A stretch of 50,380 nt of DNA from Deltaproteobacteria bacterium (GTDB lineage Bacteria > Desulfobacterota > Syntrophorhabdia > Syntrophorhabdales > Syntrophorhabdaceae), in NCBI GenBank assembly GCA_022711595.1, contig JAKLET010000028.1, forward strand, positions 1-50,380. Direction: 5' to 3'. Positions within the stretch are counted from its first letter, which is position 1. Each line of letters begins with the position of its first letter. Under the pieces are notes generated by a model. It was not told the DNA's origin and ran no database searches. It saw nothing but the letters and a program-made list of their open reading frames with translations. Below are positions 1-9,153 of the stretch, in pieces. Both the position numbers and the translations under genes were made by a program.

Positions 1-128
1 ACGAGGGTGATCTCGAAGGTATAGCACCGGGATATCCCCTCGCTCCCCGCGAACTTCACCACCCCGAAGGTATCGGGGGCAAGCGCGTCGGATACGAAGG
101 AGAACTTCTTGTTGGTGAGGTAGTTCAT
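1..128 (-). CDS. vgrG: VgrG (TssI) spike protein, N-terminal 42 codons only
   Basis: Only the start of the gene is in the window; it continues past the left edge. The ATG is the complement of 126-128. The visible residues read MNYLTNKKFSFVSDALAP then a DTFGVV..F.G.EG.SRCY.FEITLV pattern, which is the usual N-terminal gp27-like beginning of VgrG, the trimeric tip of the T6SS tube. It follows the lipoprotein gene by 7 nt and is the last visible gene of the minus-strand T6SS cluster, as often seen for vgrG. Any C-terminal effector extension, PAAR gene or cognate effector would lie outside the window. Confidence 0.85.
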   Translation of the reverse strand, partial: MNYLTNKKFSFVSDALAPDTFGVVKFAGSEGISRCYTFEITL

Positions 129-135
129 GGGCTAT

Positions 136-1023
136 CTACTTCTTTGCCTCTGTCTCGGTGTACTGGATGATCTTCGGGGCATTGCCCCAGCTGCTGTCGG
201 CAAGGACGATGTCAACCTGGTACCGTCCGGCCTGCTTCTTCCCGTTACGGGTCTTTGTTGTGGAAGAGACGACGGCGCTGGCGTGGTACCTGCCTGTCTT
301 TGTGTCAAAAGAGACCAGTATCGATTCGACGGTGCTGGAATATGATTCCACAACCGACGACCAGAGCGCGTGCCACTCCTGAAAACTCTTCCATGATGTT
401 ATTTTCTTCTTGTCCGCCATCACCATGGTTAGGCCCGTATCGGCAAGATACGAGAGAAAACTGTCCACATGGGCATTTTCATCGAAGAGGGCGAACCATT
501 TATAGACAATGCTCTTTATCTCGTTGTCGGGGAAGCGCCGAACCGCGGGGGCCGTGGGCCGCAGGTCCTCGCGGGGAGGCGTGTAAACGTTGAGGATGGT
601 TGCCTTGTCCGATGCGGGGATCACGCCGTAGGGCGTGTTCGAGGGGACCACAAAGGCGCCGCCGGCCGCGATCTGCTTTGTATCTTTTCCCACCGTGACC
701 ATGGCGCTGCCCGTGATGACGTAGCCTATGAGGTCATTGAACTGGTGTTGGGTTGTGATGTTGGACGTCAGTGCCGATTTGGCCGTTTCCACGAGCTCCA
801 GGGTGAGGCGGTCGCTGAAAAAGACCTTGCGCCTCGTCGTGTCGTCCACCTTTACCCAGGAAGAATCATCGGGAGGGAAGATCGCCGGGGCCATCTTCTT
901 TATGTTTTCGTGGAAACGGTAGTCCCGCTTTAGGTCCTCTTTCCCGGCCCCTCCGCCGCATGCGCAGAGGACGAGGGCAATGGATACAAGGAGAGCCGCT
1001 GTGAAAAAGATGGTCCGATTCAT
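136..1023 (-). CDS. T6SS-linked lipoprotein with cupin and NTF2-like domains
   Basis: A 295-residue protein. I chose the ATG at 1021-1023 (MNRTIFF) over the longer reading because it has a GGAG ribosome site and places a lipoprotein signal right at the N-terminus: a hydrophobic stretch ending in LVLCAC, so an outer-membrane lipoprotein is likely. Roughly residues 85-160 look like a small cupin barrel (Q-H-x-F, GSAMVTVG, AGGAFVVPSNTPY); residues about 175-290 look like an NTF2/SnoaL-type fold. It lies between a sheath-like paralog and vgrG in the T6SS operon. I do not know its function; it could be an accessory envelope component, an effector chaperone or an immunity-type protein. The domain assignments are from pattern only. 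Confidence 0.7.
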   Translation of the reverse strand: MNRTIFFTAALLVSIALVLCACGGGAGKEDLKRDYRFHENIKKMAPAIFPPDDSSWVKVDDTTRRKVFFSDRLTLELVETAKSALTSNITTQHQFNDLIGYVITGSAMVTVGKDTKQIAAGGAFVVPSNTPYGVIPASDKATILNVYTPPREDLRPTAPAVRRFPDNEIKSIVYKWFALFDENAHVDSFLSYLADTGLTMVMADKKKITSWKSFQEWHALWSSVVESYSSTVESILVSFDTKTGRYHASAVVSSTTKTRNGKKQAGRYQVDIVLADSSWGNAPKIIQYTETEAKK

Positions 1024-1093
1024 CGTGGGTCTCCTATTATAAAACAAAGCCGCGGTGCTTTTGAAGCCTTTTCGGGCATGCATGACGCGCCGG

Positions 1094-2674
1094 TCACCAT
1101 GAGAAGTTGAATGTTATCCTCCTTGAGCCGGGGACGATCGTTGCCGGTGGTGTGAGCGCGATCTCGAATATTGTCTCCGGGCCCGGTGTCACTGCACTTA
1201 CCGAAAGATCGCCGGGGAGATCGCCGCCGCTGCGGCGAAAGAACATCCCGATGGCCTCCTTAAGCCAAAAACCCGTATCGTCCGACGGAATAGAGGCCCC
1301 TGTGGCCTCTCTCAGGCGTATGAGAAAGCCGGTGAGACGGGAGAAGAACATCTGGAAGGGCAAAGACCCGCCTGATATGCTCCTGGCGGATGGCATGAAG
1401 GCAATGTCTTTCATGGCGGCCCCGGCCAGGGGGGTGAGCCCGATCTCGCCGAGCTGCCGGAGGCGGTCAACGCTGAAGACAACCTCGGTGGAAGCCTGGC
1501 CGCCGGTTTCCAGGATATTCAAGGCAAGGCCTTCCAGGCGGACATTCTCGCTGTCCACGAAGCGCGAAGGCCAGCCCGAGAGGGCGACGGCCTGCGCGGA
1601 GAGCGTCCCAAGGGCCCATACCGGGCTTATCCAAAGGGGCGAGGGCTCTTCGAAGGGAACGCCCCGGGGCGGATCGCTTCCGCCATAGCGCGGCCTCAAG
1701 AGGAAGCCGTTGCAGGCGGCGGCCAGCCAGTCCCCCGACTGCCCGGTCCGCAGCTTGCCCCACTTTGCATAGACAGCATTGTCCTCTATGTGGTTCTTGA
1801 GATAGGGAAGGCGGCCAAGCTCTCTCCAGCCGTTAAGGCCGAGAAAGCCCGGCGCTGCCTCTATGACCGCCACGGCGAGGAGTCCGCTGGCGAAGGCGGC
1901 CGCCCTCTCCATGAGCTCCATGCCCGCGGCGGAGCTGTCAAAGGGCAGATCTATGAGGATGAGGTCCGGAGGGTCGGCGGAGAGGGTTGTTTCCAGTTCA
2001 TCGAGGACATCCCCGAGGGTTTCCCTGGATGCGGCCGTGATGACAAGACGCGTGTCTTTGGCGGGCCCGGCGGGCCCCTGCTTCGAGATCAGCTCGACCC
2101 CGCGCCACGCTGCCTCGAAGGTCCTGAAGGTCTCGTCTGAGAAAATGGTTGTCATCAGTGCGGCAATGAGGTTGTCGATCGCGGCGGCCCAGGACGCGGG
2201 GCCGCCTTCCTGTGCCGATGGGGCCGGTTCGGTGGCATTGTCCCCCATTGCCACCATGGAGAGAATGTCGTCGACCTTGCTTCGCGTCTGCCTGACCGGT
2301 GCCCCGGTCTGAAAGGAAAGGTCGATGGGAACCCCGGGCCACCTCTCGCGCACGGCGGCCGCTATCTCACCGGGGGGGACACCCCCGGAAGAGCTGGTAT
2401 TGATGAACGCGCGCGCGTTATGGAGGTCCTTGAGATAGGCCGCCGATCCCTGCAAGCCGTCGGGTGTGAGATCTCTGACGCGTTCGGGACGGATGGTCAC
2501 GCCCCCTTCGGGGCAGAGCTCCTTCGCCACAGGCACCCACAGTGCGGGGCCAAGGAGGGAGAGCGCATCATTGGGGGCATCGACGGGGACGACCTTTGCC
2601 TGGCAGGGCCCCTGCGAGACCGGCGCGAAAGGGCCGACGGCAAGTATCGTGAACGGTTTAAAGGGTATATCCAT
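1094..2674 (-). CDS. TssB/TssC-like fused sheath paralog (unassigned T6SS protein)
   Basis: A 526-residue protein in the T6SS operon, 30 nt after tssH. Residues about 60-100 (RPERVRDLTPDGL..YLKDLHNARAFI) resemble the TssB segment 'F.SM.DF.PD....IPELKKL...R.AL'. Residues about 130-210 (VDDILSMV, then IDNLIAALMTTIFSDETFRTFEAAWRG) match the N-terminal part of TssC. The C-terminal part (LTPLAGAAMKDIAFMPSARSI) recalls the TssC C-terminal region. It is therefore a single chain with features of both sheath subunits, in addition to the normal tssB and tssC at 9742-11723. A baseplate or adaptor role is possible but unproven. Similarity is weak enough that the fold should be confirmed by profile search. 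Confidence 0.6.
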   Translation of the reverse strand: MDIPFKPFTILAVGPFAPVSQGPCQAKVVPVDAPNDALSLLGPALWVPVAKELCPEGGVTIRPERVRDLTPDGLQGSAAYLKDLHNARAFINTSSSGGVPPGEIAAAVRERWPGVPIDLSFQTGAPVRQTRSKVDDILSMVAMGDNATEPAPSAQEGGPASWAAAIDNLIAALMTTIFSDETFRTFEAAWRGVELISKQGPAGPAKDTRLVITAASRETLGDVLDELETTLSADPPDLILIDLPFDSSAAGMELMERAAAFASGLLAVAVIEAAPGFLGLNGWRELGRLPYLKNHIEDNAVYAKWGKLRTGQSGDWLAAACNGFLLRPRYGGSDPPRGVPFEEPSPLWISPVWALGTLSAQAVALSGWPSRFVDSENVRLEGLALNILETGGQASTEVVFSVDRLRQLGEIGLTPLAGAAMKDIAFMPSARSISGGSLPFQMFFSRLTGFLIRLREATGASIPSDDTGFWLKEAIGMFFRRSGGDLPGDLSVSAVTPGPETIFEIALTPPATIVPGSRRITFNFSW

Positions 2675-2704
2675 CAGGCCTCCTCATGGCTGGTCCCCGG
2701 GGTA

Positions 2705-5329
2705 TCAACCCTCAAAGCTGAAGGTGAACGTGCCGTCCTCTTCCACGTCGAGATTGACGGCCGCGGGCATGCCCCCTTCGCTCATGTGGGTGAGTATCGT
2801 CTGAGAGAGCCTGGGGAGGATGTTGCTGCCCAGGATATATTCTATGTTGCGCGCACCCGTTTCCACCTCGGTGCACCGCGCGGTGATCTGGTCTGCCACG
2901 GCAGGCGTGTAAGCGAAGCGCATCTTGTTGTTCTCCATGAGGGTCTGGCCTACCTTGCCGAGCTTGAGCTCCACGATCATCCGCATCGCGTCCTTGCCAA
3001 GATCGAAGTACGGGACTATGGACATCCTTGCGAGCAGGGCCGGCTTGAAATGGGCCGAAAGGATCGGCCGGATGGCACCCGTGAGCACATCGGCAGGGGG
3101 GCGGTCCTCGCCCTGGCTCATCTCGTGGATGACATCGGACGCGAGGTTGCTTGTCAATATAATAATGGTATTGCGGAAGTTAATCTCCTTGCCTTCGCCG
3201 TCGGTGAGCATGCCCTTGTCGAAGACCTGGTAAAAGAGGTTCATCACGTCGATATGGGCCTTTTCGACCTCGTCGAGGAGGACGACGGAGTAGGGTTTCT
3301 GCCTCACGGCCTCGGTGAGCATCCCGCCCTCGCCGTAGCCGACATACCCGGGAGGTGAGCCTATGAGGCGGCTCACCGTGTGGCTTTCCTGGAATTCGCT
3401 CATGTTGATGGTGACAACATGGCGTTCGCTGCCGAAGAGCAGGTCGGCGAGGACAAGCCCTGTTTCTGTCTTGCCTACCCCGCTGGGACCGACGAAAAGA
3501 AAGACGCCCATTGGTTGGCTCGGGTTCTTGATGCCCGCCTTGGAGGAGCGTATCGCCTCCGCCAGTGTTGACATGGCTGCGTCCTGTCCCTTGATCCTTT
3601 CTTTCAGGCGTTCTTCAAGGTCGATGATCGTTCTGGCCTCATCCTTGAGCACCTTGCCCAGCGGTATGCCCGTCCAGTCCGAGACGACCTGGGCGACAAC
3701 GTCGGGGTCCACCTCGATCTGGATCATGGGGGCCTCGCCCTGGATCGCCTTCAGGTCTTTCACTATCTCGTCAAGCTGCTTGAAAAGCGCTTCCCTTTCA
3801 TCACCGTTGTCCTTTCCCGCGGCGCTTATCTTTTCCCGTATCTCCACTACTTTCAGGGCGGCCTCTTTTTCCTTCAGCCAGAGGTCCCTGAGATCGTCCG
3901 CCTGCCTGATGAGCCCTTCCTTTTTCGCGGCCACCTCTTTGTAGGCCTCTTCGTCGATGGCAACCCTGTTGTCCCGGTCGCGGTCGAGGGCGGTTATCTC
4001 CCGGTCGCAGGCCTGGATGGACCTTTCAAGGTCTTCAAGGCGGGCGGGTTTCGCGGTGAGATTGATCTTGACGCGGGCGCAGCTCGTATCGAGCAGGTCG
4101 ATCGCCTTGTCGGGCAGGAACCGGCCCGTGATGTAACGGTCTGACAGCTCGGCCGCTGCCACGGCGGCGTCGTCCCTGACGATCACCTTGTGCGCCTTTT
4201 CGTAGCTTTCCTTGAGGCCCCTCAATATCAGGATCGACGAGTCGACCCCCGGCTCATCGAGCTTGACGAGCTGGAAGCGGCGCGCCAGGGCCGGGTCTTT
4301 CTCGAAATATTTCTTATACTCGCTCCAGGTCGTGGCGGCTATGGTGCGCAGTTCGCCGCGGGCCAGCGCCGGCTTGAGGAGGTTCGCCGCGTCGCTGCCG
4401 CCGGCGGTTCCCCCTGCCCCGATAAGGGTGTGGGCCTCGTCGATGAAAAGGATGATGGGCCTCTCCGATGCCTTGATATCGTTGATAACGCCCTTGAGGC
4501 GGTTTTCGAATTCCCCCTTGACGCCCGCGCCCGCCTCAAGGAGCCCCATGTCGAGGCCGAGGAGCGTCACGTTCTTTAGCATGTCGGGCACGTCGCCCTC
4601 GGTGATCCTCAGCGCCATGCCTTCCACGACAGCCGTTTTCCCAACCCCGGGCTCGCCGACGCAGATGGGGTTGTTCTTCCTCCTGCGCCCGAGGATGTCT
4701 ATCATCTGGCGTATCTCGGAGTCCCTGCCGAATACGGGGTCGATATCGCCGCGGACGGCCTTTTCAGTGAAATCGATGCAGTAGCGGTCGATGAATGTCC
4801 CGCCTTCCTTGCCGGCCGGTTCGGCGCCCGTCTCTTTCGGCTGCGTCCTGTCTATCTCCACGGAGCCTTTCGTTATGTTCCAGAAGTCTGCGGCAAGGGC
4901 CTCGCGGCCGATGGACTTGATGAGATCGACATAGCGCCCTGACGCGAAAAAGGTCGGTTTCGACAGAAAGGCCAGGAGAATGGCCCCGGAGCGCACCTTC
5001 CTTTCTTCCAGATCGATGGACGATATGAGCCAGGCATCCTGTATGAGGTCTAAAAGCAGCGGTGAAAAGACCGGTTTGGCGGCATTGCCCGTTTTGAACT
5101 CCTCGAGCGTTGCCTCGATCGCCCTCTGGGCCTTGCCGGTATCTACATTGAAACGTGAAAATACGAGCGGCCAGTCGGAATTGGGGTTTTCGAAAAGTTT
5201 GGCGATGAAATGCTCTATGGTGATCTCGTAATGTGTCCTCGAGACACATAGTCCCGCGGCAGCCTGCAGGGCAGCCGCGCTGAAATCGTTGAGCCTCATC
5301 AAGAGGGATTTAATGTCTACTGTCAGCAT
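2705..5329 (-). CDS. tssH: TssH (ClpV), T6SS sheath-recycling AAA+ ATPase
   Basis: An 874-residue ClpB/ClpV-type unfoldase that disassembles the contracted TssB/TssC sheath in the cytoplasm. It has a Clp N-domain (residues 1-150), a first AAA+ module with Walker A GEPGVGKT near 224 and Walker B LFIDEAHTL, a coiled-coil middle region (about 410-520), and a second AAA+ module with GPSGVGKTE near 613 and VVLLDEVEKAH. The ATG at 5329 has GGAG about 9 nt upstream. The length is normal for ClpV. It follows tssG by about 70 nt and sits in the core T6SS operon, which separates it from a housekeeping ClpB. Confidence 0.95.
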   Translation of the reverse strand: MLTVDIKSLLMRLNDFSAAALQAAAGLCVSRTHYEITIEHFIAKLFENPNSDWPLVFSRFNVDTGKAQRAIEATLEEFKTGNAAKPVFSPLLLDLIQDAWLISSIDLEERKVRSGAILLAFLSKPTFFASGRYVDLIKSIGREALAADFWNITKGSVEIDRTQPKETGAEPAGKEGGTFIDRYCIDFTEKAVRGDIDPVFGRDSEIRQMIDILGRRRKNNPICVGEPGVGKTAVVEGMALRITEGDVPDMLKNVTLLGLDMGLLEAGAGVKGEFENRLKGVINDIKASERPIILFIDEAHTLIGAGGTAGGSDAANLLKPALARGELRTIAATTWSEYKKYFEKDPALARRFQLVKLDEPGVDSSILILRGLKESYEKAHKVIVRDDAAVAAAELSDRYITGRFLPDKAIDLLDTSCARVKINLTAKPARLEDLERSIQACDREITALDRDRDNRVAIDEEAYKEVAAKKEGLIRQADDLRDLWLKEKEAALKVVEIREKISAAGKDNGDEREALFKQLDEIVKDLKAIQGEAPMIQIEVDPDVVAQVVSDWTGIPLGKVLKDEARTIIDLEERLKERIKGQDAAMSTLAEAIRSSKAGIKNPSQPMGVFLFVGPSGVGKTETGLVLADLLFGSERHVVTINMSEFQESHTVSRLIGSPPGYVGYGEGGMLTEAVRQKPYSVVLLDEVEKAHIDVMNLFYQVFDKGMLTDGEGKEINFRNTIIILTSNLASDVIHEMSQGEDRPPADVLTGAIRPILSAHFKPALLARMSIVPYFDLGKDAMRMIVELKLGKVGQTLMENNKMRFAYTPAVADQITARCTEVETGARNIEYILGSNILPRLSQTILTHMSEGGMPAAVNLDVEEDGTFTFSFEG

Positions 5330-5401
5330 TGTCCGGATCTCCTTTTTTATGAACGATAATACCGCACGGGGATCTGCCCGGTGCGGCTTCCGCCTTCAGC
5401 G

Positions 5402-6379
5402 CTACCGCCCCAGTCTTACCCTGTTCTCATGATACTGTCCGTCGGCGTTAAGCCACATATCCCATCCCAGCCTCGATCGGGTTTCTTCTCCAAGGCATGC
5501 CGGGCGGATCTCTTCGGGGGCCACCTCGATCTCAATGTCCCATTCGAGGGGAAGGTCCAGATAAAAGCTCACCAGTTTGCCGATGCGGCCGAAGGCTTCC
5601 CCGTCCGGGAGCAGGTCGTGAAAACGCTCGTCGGAAATGGGGCCGGCATGGATCCTGAAGCGGCCGGTGCAATCGGAGACCTCGAACCCGATGGATGCGT
5701 TCTCTCCGAGGCAATGACCGCTTACACCGAGGAGAAGCCGCTGGTCGGGCGGGATTGCGACCATCGCGGGGACGCACTGCTCGATCCCGATGGAGGGTTC
5801 CCCTATGGCGTCGGATATGAGCGAACGAAGCCCTTCAGCGGATCTGGGCATCTGTGTGGCAAGTCCTATATAGCGAAGGAACCTGTATGGTTCGTCGAAA
5901 CATTTCTTTATTTTTTCACTGCCGAAACCGAGCAGGCAGTAGAGCCTGTCGATAGCTTCCTCGTGGGTGCTTTCCGTGATCTTGAAGAAGAGGTTATATT
6001 TTAGCGAGCATTTATAGAAAAGGTGGTACGCCGGCATATTGATGATATCTATGAAATCCCTGGAGATGCTCCTGTCGTCGGAGGCCTCTTCGAGAAGGTC
6101 TTCCGTGTAGAAGGTGGGCAGCGGTGAGGAGGCACCGTAGAGGCCAAGGAATGTGGCGGTTATGGAGAATATATCGGGGTTTCCCCGCTTGCGGGCTATG
6201 GAGATTATGTCGTTGCCGGGGAATGTGAGGGAAAGGTCGGGGCGCACCTTGATCCTGCGCCGCATGATCTCTTCGCCCTTGTCTCCTTCCGCGTGGATGT
6301 GGTGGCTCAGGAGCCTCATCGCCTGTACAAATGAGAACGAGGAGCCGTTTGAAAAAAGGTCTTCAATTATACCAGGCAT
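5402..6379 (-). CDS. tssG: TssG (ImpH/VasB), T6SS baseplate protein
   Basis: A 325-residue protein with the usual TssG opening (SFVQAMRLL) and the downstream pattern RIKVRPDLSLTFPGNDI and TATFLGLYGASSPLPTFYTEDLL, which is characteristic of the ImpH/VasB family. TssG forms the TssK-TssF-TssG baseplate wedge on the cytoplasmic side. Its start overlaps the end of tssF by 13 nt, indicating translational coupling. The C-terminal half (about residue 190 on, GVSGHCLGENASIGFEV) also fits the family. Length is within the usual range. Confidence 0.93.
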   Translation of the reverse strand: MPGIIEDLFSNGSSFSFVQAMRLLSHHIHAEGDKGEEIMRRRIKVRPDLSLTFPGNDIISIARKRGNPDIFSITATFLGLYGASSPLPTFYTEDLLEEASDDRSISRDFIDIINMPAYHLFYKCSLKYNLFFKITESTHEEAIDRLYCLLGFGSEKIKKCFDEPYRFLRYIGLATQMPRSAEGLRSLISDAIGEPSIGIEQCVPAMVAIPPDQRLLLGVSGHCLGENASIGFEVSDCTGRFRIHAGPISDERFHDLLPDGEAFGRIGKLVSFYLDLPLEWDIEIEVAPEEIRPACLGEETRSRLGWDMWLNADGQYHENRVRLGR

Positions 6380-8103
6380 CGCGTACCCATCCGCTGCGGC
6401 CAGGTGAAGACCTCGCCGGTGACGCTTTCTTTCAGCTTGAGCTGCGTGAAGCTGTGCATGGCGCTGTACGCGCCGAAAAAGTGATCAAGGACGCTGCAGA
6501 AAAGCAGGAGGTTCCCCATGCTCGCGAAGTGATCTTTGCTGATGGTGATCTCGATGCTTTGCCCGTGGACCATATTGCCCCTGACAAGGCGCCTCACGGG
6601 TGAGACGGCAAGGTCCTGGATGCCTTCTATCTCTCTCAGGTTGGCGGAAATCTTTGTGCGGTCCCTTCCTTCCTCAACGGCGTAGAGCCTGAGAAGCTCC
6701 TTCAGGTTTTCGCAGTCCGCGACGGAGAGGTAGTTCAGGCAGAGATGGGAAAGGAACTTCCAGAGTATGTTGCCGCCATGGGGCGGTTCAACGAAAAAGG
6801 TGGGTGGGATAACGTTCCGGAAGTCGAGCAGTTCGGGCGAATCGGATGTTCCGACACATATATCGCCGAACTGCAGTTTTTCGGAAAGCTGGCCGTTGGT
6901 GCATGTCAGAGAGATGGAGAGCGTCTGCACTTTTGGTTCCGGCCCCATTTTCTGGTAAGGAAAGGCCAGGAAAACATCGATGGAATCGTCTATGGGCGAT
7001 CTGTAGCGTACCATCTGATAGGTCGCTTCGCCGCTTTCAGGGTTTCCGAAAAGCTTGAAGGAAACGTAGTCGGTCCTTTCCACGCTGCCCCGGTTGAATC
7101 CGGTCACCTCCCTCACGTCGTACACATGGTAGTGCCCCGGTTCTTTTGCGGCCGGTCTGACACGGGTCCTTCCGCTGCGGTGGTCGAGCACCGCCGGTTC
7201 AGCATCCATCTTGAACAGATTGATGACAGGGGTGCAGAAGAGTATGATCTGGTCGGCCGTCACAGAAGGGAAAGGTATCGATGAAGGCAGGAATTCGAAA
7301 GAAATCTCAAAGCGCGACCCGCCTCCGCGGTCCTGCCACCTCTCCCAGCCGGTAAGCTCAAGGAAAAGGAACTTCCCGGGCAGGACGAAATATTCCCTGA
7401 GGAGCTTGTAGCCGTAAAAGGACTGGGCGGGAAAGGGGAAAAGGGAATTCTTCGTGTCGAAACCCGCGGCGGTCAGGCACTCCGGGGGAAGCACGCAGGG
7501 GGAACCCCCCTCAAGGGGGCGGATGGTTATCTGTCTGAGGTAGCGTGTCAGGAGCGCGAAGAGGTCCGTGCCCTGGGAGTAAGTGCCGCCGGGAAGAAAG
7601 CCAAGCTTTGCCGGTTTCCACCGGTCCAGGGTCAGCCCCGTGAGCTCCATCGTCAGGATCATCTGCGCCGGTTCGCCTGTGTTTCTGGCCCGGGCCTCCA
7701 GGGAAACAATGCTCAAGGGGTGGGCCTCGGTATCGAAACAGGTCTGGAATGTACAGGACGTGCCTTCCACGGGGACGGAGGCAAGGGATGTCCCCGCGGG
7801 GACATTGACGGCCTCGCTAAGCCCGGTCTTTCCCGTGAAGGAGACTATGGACATCGACGGGATGGGCCTCATGTAATGAGGGAAAATGATCTCCATGAGA
7901 TTGTGGATGAGCTCGGGGAACTCGTCATCGAGTTTTTGCTGCAAAAGGCTGTTCAGGAAAGCGACACCCTCGAGCAGGCGTTCGACGTCCGGGTCGGGCT
8001 TTGGACCGCTGAGCATTGGCGCGGCGATGGGGTGTGTCTTCGAGAATTCCGCCGCGAGTTCGCGAAGGTTCTGCAATTCCTGCTGGAAGTATTTGTCGAA
8101 CAA
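6367..8103 (-). CDS. tssF: TssF (ImpG/VasA), T6SS baseplate protein
   Basis: A 578-residue protein with the family N-terminus YFQQELQNLRELAAEF, then DPDVERLLEGVAFLNSLLQQKLDDEFPELIHNLMEIIFPHYMRPIPSM, which is diagnostic for TssF. Near the C-terminus it has EGIQDLAVSPVRRLVRGNMVHGQSIEITI, also conserved in the family. TssF is the central baseplate wedge protein and works with TssG, TssE and TssK. It lies 18 nt after tssE and overlaps tssG. Confidence 0.95.
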   Translation of the reverse strand: MFDKYFQQELQNLRELAAEFSKTHPIAAPMLSGPKPDPDVERLLEGVAFLNSLLQQKLDDEFPELIHNLMEIIFPHYMRPIPSMSIVSFTGKTGLSEAVNVPAGTSLASVPVEGTSCTFQTCFDTEAHPLSIVSLEARARNTGEPAQMILTMELTGLTLDRWKPAKLGFLPGGTYSQGTDLFALLTRYLRQITIRPLEGGSPCVLPPECLTAAGFDTKNSLFPFPAQSFYGYKLLREYFVLPGKFLFLELTGWERWQDRGGGSRFEISFEFLPSSIPFPSVTADQIILFCTPVINLFKMDAEPAVLDHRSGRTRVRPAAKEPGHYHVYDVREVTGFNRGSVERTDYVSFKLFGNPESGEATYQMVRYRSPIDDSIDVFLAFPYQKMGPEPKVQTLSISLTCTNGQLSEKLQFGDICVGTSDSPELLDFRNVIPPTFFVEPPHGGNILWKFLSHLCLNYLSVADCENLKELLRLYAVEEGRDRTKISANLREIEGIQDLAVSPVRRLVRGNMVHGQSIEITISKDHFASMGNLLLFCSVLDHFFGAYSAMHSFTQLKLKESVTGEVFTWPQRMGTRCLV

Positions 8104-8121
8104 GGCTCTGCCTCCTGCTGC

Positions 8122-8541
8122 CTACCGTGTTACCCGGACCTTGCCTTCGGAGCTGATAACGGTCTCCAGCTCGACGACCACGTTTTCGTCCCGCACGTGG
8201 ACGATCTGCGTTTGAAGCTTGAAACGAAGGGACAACGGGTCGTCCTTGTCGGGCTCAAAGGTGACCTCAACGCCGCCAAGACGCGGTTCGTATTTGAGGA
8301 TCATGCTCTTTATGACGTCGGCAATATCCTTTGCCTGGTCGGCAATTCCGAGCCCCTGGTAATTGGTGAAATCGGGCATTCCGTAATCGTCGGCGATGGG
8401 CACGCTCCCCTGGCGTGTATTCAATATTCTTTGCAGGTGGTTTATGATCGAGTTGATGACGTATGCAAGATCTCCGGGATCTTTCCCGCGGTCTTTGCGT
8501 TCGAGGTTGCGGATCCTCTGTGTCAGTCTTTCCTCGTACAT
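8122..8541 (-). CDS. tssE: TssE (gp25-like) baseplate protein
   Basis: A 139-residue gp25-like protein. The start (MYEERLTQRIRNLERK) and the central segment VINSIINHLQRILNTRQGSVPIADDYGMPDFTNY match TssE, which includes the conserved 'NTR.G.....YG..D' pattern. It helps trigger sheath polymerisation on the baseplate. A terminator-like hairpin separates it from the upstream hcp copies, so tssE and the downstream genes probably receive less transcription than hcp. Confidence 0.93.
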   Translation of the reverse strand: MYEERLTQRIRNLERKDRGKDPGDLAYVINSIINHLQRILNTRQGSVPIADDYGMPDFTNYQGLGIADQAKDIADVIKSMILKYEPRLGGVEVTFEPDKDDPLSLRFKLQTQIVHVRDENVVVELETVISSEGKVRVTR

Positions 8542-8577
8542 GGCTACACGCTATCGGGAGCGCAGAAAAACAACAAC

Positions 8578-8609
8578 ATAGGGCCGGAAAAGGTCGCCTC
8601 CGGCCCTAT
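8578..8609 (-). terminator. Hairpin with T-rich tail after the hcp pair
   Basis: Perfect 11-bp inverted repeat, ATAGGGCCGGA (8578-8588) and TCCGGCCCTAT (8599-8609), with a 10-nt loop. Read on the minus strand it is followed by GTTGTTGTTTTT, giving the look of an intrinsic terminator. It lies 56 nt after the last hcp stop and before tssE. It would allow high hcp expression with only partial read-through into the baseplate genes. Confidence 0.7.
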
Positions 8610-8664
8610 AGGATGAGATCGAGTTTCCCATTGTACCTTCAAACAGTTAAAAGCCGGCCCTTTA

Positions 8665-9153
8665 TCAGGAACTGACCGGTTTCTTCCATGAATCTTCCGC
8701 CTCTATCCCGTCCGGCACATAGGTCCAGATGATCGTCTCGTAAGTGAAGAGGATATCTTCCATGTGCTTGTAAGGTTTGTTCTCTTCAACAAAGGTTTCG
8801 GGGAACCATTCGCGGGACTCCACGATGATGGCGTCCTGCAGTTTGATGGTAAAATACTTTTCCTCCTGGCCCTTCTCATTGATGCGGTACATGTCGAGCG
8901 TCACATCCATGTGTTCACCGCTGCAGCAGGCCTGGAAGATCTTGGGCGTATGCTTGCCCATGTTCGTTTCCACCTTGAAGGGCTTGTGGATCCTCTGTCC
9001 TGTGGGGAGGCCCGAATGGGTGTCCCTCGGTATTTCAACAACGTGGTCGAGGGCATAGCAGATTATGGTGTTCTCGCGTCCCTGCTGGGTGCAGTCGCCC
9101 TGGATGTCGCCCTGGTTCTTTGCCTTGATGGTCATGTAACAGGTCATTGCCAT
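8665..9153 (-). CDS. hcp: Hcp (TssD) tube protein, copy 1
   Basis: A 162-residue Hcp (MAMTCYMTIKAKNQGDIQGDC), the hexameric ring protein that stacks into the T6SS inner tube and is exported. The family end pattern FTYETIIWTY is present. It has its own ribosome site (AAGGAG, 9 nt before the ATG). From residue 1 to about 152 it is identical in DNA to the neighbouring copy; only the last about 10 residues differ (EAEDSWKKPVSS here). The length is the usual Hcp length. Confidence 0.95.
   Translation of the reverse strand: MAMTCYMTIKAKNQGDIQGDCTQQGRENTIICYALDHVVEIPRDTHSGLPTGQRIHKPFKVETNMGKHTPKIFQACCSGEHMDVTLDMYRINEKGQEEKYFTIKLQDAIIVESREWFPETFVEENKPYKHMEDILFTYETIIWTYVPDGIEAEDSWKKPVSS

Noticed and set aside
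2420-3358. A 312-codon plus-strand open frame
   Set aside because: Antisense to tssH and the sheath paralog; composition is that of a shadow frame.
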